This document shows, piece after piece, positions 1 through 8,907 of a stretch of 64,000 bases of DNA. Each line of letters begins with the position of its first letter. The stretch's first letter is position 1. The position numbers and the translations under genes were made by a program. Source of the stretch: Polytrichum commune (lineage: Eukaryota; Streptophyta; Polytrichopsida; Polytrichales; Polytrichaceae); the NCBI GenBank assembly GCA_950295325.1, contig OX485804.1:54746001-54810000 (forward strand), given 5' to 3'. The notes under the pieces are model-generated. The model ran no database searches and was not told where the DNA came from. It was given only the letters and a program-made list of their open reading frames with translations.

Positions 1-512
1 TAAGGCCCCTGGGGGCTGAGTTGTTAGGTGTTGGGTTGTGGGGCCGAGAAGGGGAAGGGGGCGAATTGGTTGTGCTTGGACAATCTGAGGAGGCATGTGA
101 CTTAGTTAGTGACTGACAGTTGGAGGCTGCCATCTAAGTGATACATGTGTCACATTGTGAGTGTGATTTTGAATGGAATTGTAAGGCAACTGAGTTGCGC
201 AAGGGGTGGAATGTTAGCCATGAAATTAAAAGCATGAGTGAAACGGAGGTGCCGTGGCTTGATGTGTAGAAGTAGGGTAATTAGACTTGTGAAGAGTGTG
301 ATATGGCTAAGTGTAGTGCTTATCAACATTGTACAAAATTCTAGCGTTTGTGAATGCTTGAATGTTTTTAATGAAAGGGTGTTATACACACTATTTCAAT
401 CACAATTAAATGGGACGAAGATGCATGAGTAAGTGAGAACCTAGAAGTGTGAAAAAGGTTTCTCCCCCCCGGACTAGGACGCATTTAAGGGGGAAGGGGA
501 TTCTTGCTCACA
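1..512 (+). mobile_element. LTR fragment, left-truncated by the window edge
   Basis: No gene is seen here. The right end carries the same terminal module as the intact LTRs further on: a CGGACTAGGACGC stretch (about 470-482), a TTAAGGGGG run, then a CTCACA terminus ending at 512. Orientation is plus. Its body does not resemble the LTRs of the two full elements, so it belongs to a different family. The left end and its target-site duplication are outside the window, so it cannot be said whether this is a solo LTR or the 3' LTR of an element. Short open frames at 150-432 are not convincing. Confidence 0.6.
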
Positions 513-1275
513 CACCGTCCATTATGAATGGCTTCTAATATATCCACTTTAGCAATCATATTCCAATGTTTCATCAGATGGATGAAGTAAAACATCTACA
601 AATAAGCTCATTTCTATGGTAATTCTAATTTTGTATAGAAATGACGTGAAAATTGGGAGGAATCAACAACCCTAATCAAACCAGTGTATTCTAGTTGCAT
701 TGATGGTTAAGAATATTGTGTTTGATGAATCGATTCTAGCATATTTCCCTTGGCAAACCCAATTATGAAGTTAACTCAAATAAATTGAATAGTGAATTGT
801 CTACAAATTAGTATATTTTAGTATTTTGTTCTAATTTGTATTGAGAAGACTTAACAATTGGGAAGAATCAACAACTCTGATCTAACTATTGCAAACATTG
901 CAAGTTAGAATATATGAGTATCATGGGCCACTCATATTGACTTCAATCAATGGCTACAATCTATGTAGTGTGATTAGTCTCAAAGTAATTATCTCACATT
1001 TATGAACCGGTTCCACCAGGATCACCTCATCAGACACCTTCAAATCTATTTCCTAGTATTGTCATGAGTAAATTGTGTACATCTTCATAGTGGTCCTAAT
1101 TTTCTGGTGGAAGGATCAAGCAAGTGGGAAGAATCAACAGCTTTGATATGATCTAGCCAACTTGTACTAATAGTGGTCCTAATTTTGTGGTGGGAAGAAT
1201 GAACAGCTTCGATCAAGCTGTGATGTAACTAATGGGATGCACGTTTCCTAAATCTTCCACTCAATCAACCCCACT
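513..1275. other. Non-coding 3' flank of the PNL gene with short degenerate repeats
   Basis: No gene is supported. A motif like GGGAAGAATCAACARCTYTGAT recurs near 655, 860, 1118 and 1192, and TAGTGGTCCTAATTTT occurs near 1090 and 1168. The stretch thus contains a degenerate direct-repeat series immediately downstream of the resistance-gene stop codon. It may be 3' UTR plus flank. Confidence 0.5.
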
Positions 1276-3607
1276 TCAAGCCGTCATCACATGTAGGTCG
1301 TACCTAGTGACACATAGCTTCCCCACGGGGAGGTCACTCCATCCGGATGGGAATTCTTCCAAGGCCTCACATTCCCACATGTATAATTTCTTCAAACATG
1401 TCAAACTCCCTAATCTTTCCGAGATCTTCTTCAAAGACTTGCATCCATTAAATGCCTATTCCTCCAATGCCACGAGTGTGCCCACTCCGGATGGAAATTC
1501 TTCCAAGGCCTCACATTCCGACATAACAAGTTCCTTCAAACATGTCAGATCCCCTAATCCTTCCGGGAATTTCTTCAAGGCCTTGCATCCATAAAATGCC
1601 AATTCCTCCAATGCCACAAGTGTGCCCACTCCGGATGGAAATTCTTCCAAGGCCTCGCATTCCCACATGTACAATTTCTTCAAACATGTCAAACCCCTTA
1701 ATCCTTCTGGGATCCTCTTCAAAGACTTGCATCCATTAAATGCCAATTCCTCCAATGCCACAAGCATGCCCACTCTGGATGGAAATTCTTCCAGGGCCTC
1801 ACATTCCGACATAACAAGTTCCTTCAAACATGTCAAACCCCCGAATCCTTCTGTGATGCTCTTCAAAGACTTGCATCCATAAAATGCCAATTCCTCCAAT
1901 GCCACGAGTGTGCCCACTCCCGATGGAAATTCTTCCAAGGCCTCGCATTCCCACATGTACAATTTCTTCAAACATGTCAAACCCCCTAATCCTTCCGGAA
2001 TCTTTTTCAACAATTTGCATCCACTGAATCCCAATTTCTCCAATGCCATGAGCGTGCACACCCCGGATGGAAATTCTTCCAAGGCCTCACAGTCCGACAT
2101 AACAAGTTCCTTCAAACATGTCAAACCCCCTAATCCTTCCGGGATCCTTTTCAAAGACTTGCATCCATTAAATGCCAATTTCTCCAACGCCTTCAGTGTG
2201 CACACTCCAGATGGGAATTCTTCCAAGGCCTCACAATCCCACATATGTAGTTTCCTCAAACGTGCCAAACCCCCTAATCCTTCCGGAATCTTTTTCAACA
2301 ATTTGCATCCACTGAATCCCAATTTCACCAACGCCAAGAGCGTGAACACCCCGGATGGAAATTCTTCCAAGGCCTTGCAATCCCACATGTAGAGTTTATT
2401 CAAACATGTCAAACCACTTAATCCTTCCGGGATCTTCTTCAATAATTTGCATCCATTAAATTCCAATTCTTCCAAAGCCACTAGCGTGCACACTCCAAAT
2501 GGAAATTCTTCCAAGGCCTCACACTCCCACATGTATAGTTTCTTCAAACATGTCAAATCCTTTAGTCCTTCTGGAATATTCTTCAAGGATTTGCATCCAT
2601 TAAATGCCAGTTCTTCCAACACCTCGAGTGTGCCCACTCCGGATGGAAATTCTTTCAAGGCCTCACATGTAGAGTTTCGACATGTAGAGTTTCTTCAAAC
2701 ACGTCAAACCCCTTAATCCTTCTGGAATATTCTTCAAGGATTTGCATTCACAAAAATTCAATTCCTCCAACGCCATGAGCGTGCCCACACCAGATGGAAA
2801 TTCTTCCAAAGCCTCGCAATCCCACATGTAGAGTTTCTTCAAACATGTCAAACCCCTTAATCCTTCCGGGATCTTCTTCAATGATTTGCATCCATTAAAT
2901 TCCAATTCTTCCAACACCACAAGTGTGCACACTCCAAGTGGAAATTCTTCCAAGTCCTTGCACTCCCACATGTACAATTTCTTCAAACATGTCAAACCCC
3001 TTAATCCTTCTGGGATCTTCTTCAAGGATTCGCATCCACTGAATGTCAATTCTTCCAACGCCATGAGCGTGCACACTCCAGATGGAAATTCTTCTAAGGT
3101 CTCACAATCCCAGATGGAGAGTTTCTTCAAACATGTCAAACCCCTCAATCCTTCCGGGATCCTTTTCAAGGATTTGCATTGAATAATGTTTAATTCCTCC
3201 AAGGAGACTATTCTTTGAAGTCCATTTGGAAACTCATCCATTGTTTCACAACCTATAAAACTAAGTTCTTTGAGAGTTTTGAAATCGAGAACATCAAATG
3301 GAAGAGATTTGGAAAATCGGCCCTTGAATATTTCAAGTATACTTAATTTCTTCAAATGATTTTTGGCAATTTTCTTCATATCATGGTTGAAATTGTGTTG
3401 CGTTACCAAAAAATCATCACATTCTGTATTGAAATGGATCCTCAAGCTTTTGAGTTTGGTTGTTCCCATGAGGATAGCAAAAAGAAGATGCACATCCTCG
3501 CAATTTTGAACACTTAATAATCGTAGACCTTGCATTTGTAAAATTGTTGTAAATGTCAATACTTTCTCAATATTTGTAAATGACAAGCCTTCAATCGATT
3601 TTGTATC
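1276..3607 (-). pseudogene. PNL exon 3: LRR domain with frameshift and nonsense codon
   Basis: The exon begins with a non-repetitive linker (DTKSIEGLSF..., 3607 to about 3200), then runs into LRRs of 24 residues with a core like LTCLKKLYMWECEALEEFP. Pairs of LRRs form a 48-residue (144-bp) unit repeated in tandem about a dozen times to 1330, with few differences between units, so the array expanded recently. The C-terminus leaves the repeat (GWSDLPVGKLCV...) and ends with TGA at 1276-1278. Lesion 1: near 2665-2680 a short duplication of CTCTACATG-type sequence plus a small deletion shifts the frame and gives TGA at 2663-2665. Lesion 2: a Leu codon reads TAG at 1456-1458. A product ending at 2663 would keep only the first few LRRs. 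Confidence 0.85.
1320..3180 (-). repeat. Tandem 144-bp LRR-coding repeats
   Basis: Coding minisatellite formed by the LRR exon. On the plus strand the anchor CCTTCCGGGATC or a variant recurs every ~144 bp, together with CCCACATGTA and CATCCATTAAATGCC. Alternate 72-bp half-units differ more from each other than whole units do, so the duplicating unit is two LRRs. Such arrays change length by unequal crossover, and the frameshift lies at a unit with an extra partial copy. Confidence 0.8.
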
Positions 3608-3743
3608 CTGCATGGAAAAAAACATTAGACAACGGAACATTTAGTCTCAAATCTTAGTTATTTCTTGTTTGTGGTTACAATTCTAAATTCAATTCATAAC
3701 TTCATAATGATTTTGTAAAGACATTCATTTGTGTGCCGCATAC
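3608..3743 (-). other. PNL intron 2 (136 bp, phase 0)
   Basis: On the minus strand the donor is AAG|GTATGC and the acceptor is a T-rich tract then CATGCAG|GATACA. Splicing joins ...DYRNRK to DTKSIEGLSF in frame. An intron between NB-ARC and the LRR region is common in plant NLR genes. Confidence 0.75.
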
Positions 3744-4378
3744 CTTTCGATTACGATAATCAATGAATGTGGATGAAGAATAATTCGTTAATCGAGAGCC
3801 TTGATATTCTTTTTCCGCAATCATACGACCCATATCCCGCAGTTGATCATGCATATCCAAACCACCATTTTCATCAACTCTTAGCAATGATTTGTCTTGT
3901 AGACTTTCGAAAGTTTGCTCAATAATCTTATCATCATCATCATCAAAGCATCTAAGCACTGCTTCTTTCGTAGGTTGCATGCCACCAATCCACGAGTCTT
4001 TGCAAAAGAAACAAGATATATCCAAGAACATGTTCTTTTCCCTTTCATTGAGCTCATCAAAATTTGTGCGCAATGTATTCCAAATTTTATCATCATCACT
4101 TCCATCTTGCCTTGCCCTCAACAATCTTTGCAATTTTCGTTCCCATATTCTCAAACGTTTTTCCCCATTTAAGGAACAACCCATCACCTTCAAACTCAAT
4201 GGGAGTCCACCACAAGCGCTCACAATTTCCTTGACTACATATGTCAAGTATGGCAAGCATGGTTGGTTGGTTGTAAAGTTTGCATGCATCGAAAATAATT
4301 CCAAAGATTGTTGTTTGTCAAGGGTTTCCACATCCACTTTACCGACCATAGGTATATATGCTTCCAAGAACTCCCATT
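3744..4378 (-). pseudogene. PNL exon 2, downstream part: NB-ARC ARC domain to MHD
   Basis: This is the second half of the NB-ARC domain after the retrotransposon. It starts with EWEFLEAYIPMVGKV, continues with a helix region LDKQQSLELFSMHAN, then GLPL (CGGLPLSLKVMG), an RNBS-D-like block (MFLDISCFFC) and an MHD motif LDMHDQLRDMGR. It ends at AAG|GTATGC (3744/3743). The GLPL and MHD motifs are complete, so apart from the insertion nothing in this part looks broken. Any apparent start codon inside the LTR side (near 4406) is an artefact of the junction: the first residues of that frame are LTR sequence. Confidence 0.85.
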
Positions 4379-4383
4379 CACGA
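4379..4383. repeat. Target-site duplication, left, element 1 (CACGA)
   Basis: CACGA immediately precedes the TGTGAG start of the 5' LTR. The same five bases follow the 3' LTR at 17375-17379. Five bases is the usual length for Ty3/gypsy integrase. Confidence 0.9.
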
Positions 4384-6213
4384 TGTGAGCCCAAAAGGGT
4401 GCCCACATTTAGTCTTAGACCCTTGAAACGTTAGTTGATGCACTTTGAAGTAGCATGTTACTTCACAAAAATATAAAAAGAGTGAAATGTTAGTCTTAGA
4501 AGCACCATGTTGTAAGAGGCTAGGATGTGAGTTGTTATTGTGTTTTTACCTTCGGAAGGATTTGAGTGAATGAGGATAGGTAAGGAGAACTTGGATTGAG
4601 TAGTTAGTGAGTAGGCTAGTACAAATGGATGGAGACAACCAAAGTGACTCAAGAGGCAAGTGCATTCGAATTGGGATGAATGGAGGATCACATGGAGCGC
4701 ACAAGTGGACCACCTCATCATGGCCACTTAATGGGGAAGGCCCAAGGAAGAATGCAAGGTGGAGGATAAGCAAATTCTCAAAGCACCAATCAAATCACGA
4801 GTTAAGCATCGTGGTTTGAATTAAGTGGTGAGCGACGATTTGGGAAAGTAAGGGGAGAAAGTTATGGCGGCGGAAAGCGAAGGAGACTAAGTTTGGGTTG
4901 AAGCATCCCAAGTTTGGTAAAGTGTGGTAGGTAGAAAGCCAAGGCTAGTTAAATGTTCGAATTAGGATCCTTGTTGATCATTTGAGGGAGGAAGGCTTAA
5001 AAGATAGGATTGGCGCCTACTAAGTAGGAGGAAATCTCAAGGGCTTATCGTGAGCCTTGAGGGTGCTCACCCCCTCAAGCTTACTATATAATCCCTCATT
5101 CTTCCCTCACTCATCCTCTCTTTCCTTTGTGCTCCAAGGCACCCCACGAGTTATAAGTGTGGGTGTGGGAAGCCATATTGGAGCACATGTGTGTGCTTAG
5201 TTTTTAGTTTGAGAGCCAAGGCTTGTTAGCCTTGAAGAGGGCTTGACCTCTTGGTAGAATTAGTGTTGACGTGAAGGATTTTAAAGTTAATTCATGATTC
5301 CAATTTGTGGTACTTAAAGTTCATGTTTTGAATACACGTGGTTGCAAGTTCCATGTTTAAGAGTTGAGCACTTGATGTTGTGATGAGTGCAAAAATATAC
5401 TTGTGTGGATTAGTTAGTCTTAGTGAAGTTAGGAAATTCTCTCTCCCCCTCTCCTCTCTAGGATTTTAGGATTTTAGGATTAGAGAAGAATTGTGTGATT
5501 AGAAAGGGGTTGTTAGTAGAATTAGGGAAATTAGGTAGGAAGATTAGTTAAGGGCTTGAATAATTAGTGAGGTAGTTGGGGATTACAACTACAAAGTTGT
5601 GGGTTCATGAAGGAGCTGGGTTTATGAAGGAGCTGGGTTTGTTTAGTTAGAAAGTAAAGAGCTGGGTTTATGAAGGACCTGGGTTTGTTTAGTTAGAAGC
5701 TAAGGAGCTGGGTTCATGAAGGAGCTGGGTTTATGAAGGAACTGGGTTTGTTTAGTTAGAAGCTAAGAAGCTGGGTTTATGAAGGAGCTGGGTTTATGAA
5801 GGAGCTAGGTTTATGTAATTAGAAAGTAAAGAGATGGGTTCATGAAGGAGTTTAGTAGATAGCCTACCTAATTAGCTCATAGACAAGTAGTTAGTTACAT
5901 TATGCTAGTTAGTGTTATGTGTGGCTTTCACAAGTAAATGTATTTGAGATTGATTATAGAGAATAGTGTTTTTTTTAACACTTGCATCCTCTCTTTAAAA
6001 ATAAACCACGTGCACAACTTAATGGAGAATGTGGAGCACTCTCGCGATGGCAAGACAAAGGAAGCAAAGACCAAAGTTAAATCCAAGACCACTTGAAGGG
6101 TGAACCTTGCACTATGGACTCATCCAAGTCCAAATCCAATACCGCGGAGGAATGTGAGCCCAAACCCACTACTCGGACTACGGACGCTTAAGGGTGGGGG
6201 GTTTGGCCTCACA
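4384..6213 (+). repeat. 5' LTR of element 1 (segment-less, 5'-type)
   Basis: 1830 bp, from TGTGAGCCC to GGCCTCACA. A TATA box TATAAAAAGAGTGA lies 88 bp in (4472-4485), and a second, CTATATAATCCC, at about 5087. A tandem array of AGGAGCTGGGTTTATGA-type units lies at 5592-5855. Near the end it carries T8 (5969-5976), an ATG (6022) opening a 24-codon frame, and the junction CCAAAG|TTAAATCC at 6076/6077, where the 3' LTR has an extra 335 bp. This form is shared with the 5' LTR of element 2. Confidence 0.9.
5592..5855 (+). repeat. Minisatellite within the element 1 LTR
   Basis: Irregular tandem copies of AGGAGCTGGGTTTATGA alternating with GTTTAGTTAGAAGCTAAG. The same array is found in all copies of this LTR; the 3' LTR of element 2 has lost about 108 bp of it between direct repeats. 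It is non-coding in the frames examined. Confidence 0.8.
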
Positions 6214-7494
6214 GTCCTCCGCAACAGCCACTTCGACCTGCTCTTGCCCGCTGGGATGCGACACCCCTGACGCAGCATGAGTTGGTGAAGGTGGCCTCGC
6301 AGTCTCTATGATGGCCATGGGCGCTGGGGTTACCTGCAAAGCCACAGGATGAACTGTATCCTGAAGACTAGTGGACTACGTGAGAGTAAAGTCCGTGTGA
6401 GATGCCTGTCGCGCTAGGAGCTGGAGGAACATGGCCTCCATGCGTGAGGTGGACTCTTCTATCTTGGTCTCCAGGCACTTGTTGGATGCCTCTATCTTTG
6501 CCTCTAGTTGCTCATTTGTTGCATCCATCTGGCTCTGCAGCTCAACCAACCGGTTCTCCAAGTCCTGGAGGTCCTCGTCCGGAGCACCTCTCGCGCTGTC
6601 CTTCTCCTCTTGAAGTCGTTCCTCAATCTCCTCGACTATCTCAGACTCCCAAGGCTCCCGGGAATGGCGCAGAGTCTGCCACCGACAAACATGCAACGAT
6701 ATCAGAGTTAAGGACATTTACCTGCGCAGAGGATGGTAGCTACCATCGGAAATAAACAAAATCAAGACCCCCAGTCAATAAAGGGATGCATTTCCGGAGA
6801 CATATGAAGACGTCCTGTAAGACGTCACTCGCAACGTAAGGGTAGCGTGCGGATGTTTTCACAGACATCCGCGGACGTCTATAACACTTCACATTGCAGT
6901 TGCTTGGACCCTTCGGCATCCCAACAGATGAGTATATTCTCTAACAAACGAACTTAGTGGATCGGTCAGGGATGCTAGGGATCCTCCTACACACAAAAAA
7001 CTCTACTTCAGGACGATCTACAAAGAATTAGAGTTCGGTATTACGAAGTTTAGGCCAATACCAGTTTCACCACCGCGGCCTCTCAAAGTGATGCCATTTG
7101 AGTTTTTGAGTTAGAACCTTTTCCCTTGGCCACTTTCCGCATCTTCTCCGTCGTGAGTTTGGATTCCTCAGTGGACCTCTTCCGCACAAGCCTGTTCCAT
7201 TGATCATCAGAAACCTCCGGTGGCTTGCGCTCCTTCTGGTCGATCATACGGTTCAACTGAAATCGCCTGTTGATCAATATCTTGTTCACTCTTACTCGGA
7301 TGTACTCCGGTTCCATAGACTTCCGCTCCCCCTTCACCACCCAGCCTACAAACGGATGGACAACATTATGGACCGAGGTTAGTCCGATGGGAGAAGTATG
7401 CAACATTTCAGACATTGGAGACAGGAATGCTTACTGTCCTCCACCGCATGGAAGCTACGACGGGGTTTCAAAAGGGCTTCTCGGGGACACAGTC
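6214..7494 (-). pseudogene. Captured CACTA (En/Spm)-type gene fragment inside element 1
   Basis: About 1.28 kb of more GC-rich DNA lies between a complete LTR end and a partial LTR end. On the minus strand, 7415-7083 encodes PPEVSDDQWNRLVRKRS... then SNSKTQMAS. This resembles the P-x-x-W-x-x-LV ... GSKS pattern of the plant transposase-24 (Ptta/En/Spm) proteins. 6717-6376 encodes a coiled coil (EIEERLQEEKDS..., LENRLVELQSQMD...), a plausible next exon. The fragment has no ends of its own that I can recognise. Both junctions share CACAGTCC (6210-6217 and 7488-7495), pointing to template switching or microhomology joining. The protein family call is moderate; capture itself is clear because element 2 lacks this block. 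Confidence 0.6.
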
Positions 7495-7998
7495 CGATGG
7501 CAAGACAAAGGAAGCAAAGACCAAAGGTGCGAGGGAGAGATTGACATAAGTCACATAAGTATTTCTTAATACTTAAAGGCTTATGTACGGTATGGAGACA
7601 CCAAGTGAGACCTCTTATAGTAGCGATACGGAATACACAAGTGATAGTTCAAGTGGTAGTATAGAGTCAACGGCACGGACTCCATTTAGGAGAGGGATAT
7701 CCTTAAGGGCTTGTGTAGCTAAAGCAGCCGGATGGACGTTAGAAGCAAACAAAGACAAAATAGCACCCGAGCATAAGGAGGTTAAAATAACATAGTTAAC
7801 TTGTGCATTCTCCACATACGTATTGAAATCGTACATTGAGTTGTTAAAAGTGAAATTCCAGTTAAATCCAAGACCACTTGAAGGGTGAACCTTGCACTAT
7901 GGACTCATCCAAGTCCAAATCCAATACCGCGGAGGAATGTGAGCCCAAACCCACTACTCGGACTACGGACGCTTAAGGGTGGGGGGTTTGGCCTCACA
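7495..7998 (+). repeat. Partial LTR end with the 335-bp segment, next to the PBS
   Basis: The LTR sequence resumes at CGATGGCAAGAC and runs to GGCCTCACA at 7998. Unlike the complete LTR at 4384-6213 it contains the 335-bp GT...AG segment (7527-7861) and its ORF (7583-7795). So element 1 has, on its 5' side, both forms of the LTR end, with the segment-bearing form abutting the primer-binding site. Confidence 0.85.
7527..7861 (+). other. 335-bp GT...AG segment with small ORF (internal copy)
   Basis: Begins GGTGCGAGGG after CCAAAG and ends AATTCCAG before TTAAATCC. Contains a 70-codon frame (7583-7795) identical to that of the 3' LTR. Described in full under the 3' LTR copy at 16902-17236. Confidence 0.8.
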
Positions 7999-8002
7999 TA
8001 AT

Positions 8003-8020
8003 TGGTGCGTCCGCCGGGAG
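8003..8020 (+). promoter_or_regulatory. Primer-binding site of element 1
   Basis: TGGTGCGTCCGCCGGGAG starts four bases (TAAT) after the LTR end. It begins TGG, as expected for pairing with a tRNA CCA end. It resembles the complement of a plant tRNA-Gly 3' end (TGGTGC....GCCGGGA) apart from a four-base block. The tRNA assignment is from memory and approximate; the position is firm. Confidence 0.7.
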
Positions 8021-8907
8021 CGAAGCGGAAGGTAGTTACAAGACTTGGAGGCGACTAGGAGACTTGGAGGCAACTAGAAAAAATTGGAGACACAAACTTG
8101 AGAGAAGGGAAGGAGCACCCGAAACTCGGTAAGTATTCTCTCTTTGGGTTACATTTGAATTCATTGTATTTCAACTATTCCTTGGAATGAATTGCATTGT
8201 CAATTACGCAAATTCATTTTTGAGGAAGGAGCGCGGCGAAGGTACGTCCTCAACCTTTTTGGGGATTTGCTAAGAACTTAAAAGGAACCTATAACCGAGT
8301 AGCTCATTAAAACATTAGAGGGTAAATTCACCTTAGGACATTGAACTTTGACACTCACCTCGGGGTGAGTCTCAAAGTTTTGGGAGTTGTCATTTCATGC
8401 TCTAGATTAAATTAATATTTCACAAAGTTTATGGTGTTGTTACATTGAGTCACGATTGAGGGGAGTGCTAACTCACAGGGGGATGCGATTGCTCAAGGTA
8501 TGTTTATTTCTTCAAAGTGAACTCATTAACTAATTAAGGAATGCCTTTTGTACTCGTGATTGTTGTTATCCGTTGTAGAGGGTAATTCCCAAATTGTGGA
8601 TGGTGTGAGAAGTTGAAGGGTGAAGCCTCGACTTTTAACATAGTCTACTCGGAAGGTCACCCCCTCACAATCGGTATTGTGGTGAGTGTTAATTTGCGGG
8701 AAGGTGCGGAGGTGATGCTCCGACTTAACCAAAAAATTAACATGAACATGCCTATCCCCTATTGGGATTCTTTCACCTAAGTGGGCTTGCAGGTTCTTTT
8801 CCTCACCTCCTAAAAAAATTATAACCACACCAAGACAAGTGAAAATATTAAGAGGGGAATTGCTAGGATTATGTGTGGTCAAGTGAGGGTCGATCGATTC
8901 TTATGGA
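8021..8907 (+). other. Element 1 leader between PBS and gag
   Basis: 887 bp without a sense-strand gene. The only long frame here is antisense (8526-8882); it is conserved in element 2 simply because the whole region is identical. Gag starts at the ATG at 8908 after a stretch free of long sense frames. Confidence 0.6.

Noticed and set aside
3702-4406. Downstream NB-ARC piece as a stand-alone gene starting in the LTR
   Set aside because: Its first residues come from the LTR; the TSD and codon continuity show that it is half of a split exon.
4458-4819. Overlapping open frames of 70-89 codons on both strands in the LTR, repeated in every copy
   Set aside because: They recur only because the LTR recurs; no divergent copy shows selection and no domain is recognisable.
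8526-8882. 118-codon antisense frame in the element leader, also at 51475-51831
   Set aside because: Identical in both elements with the whole leader, so conservation carries no information; antisense to the transcript.
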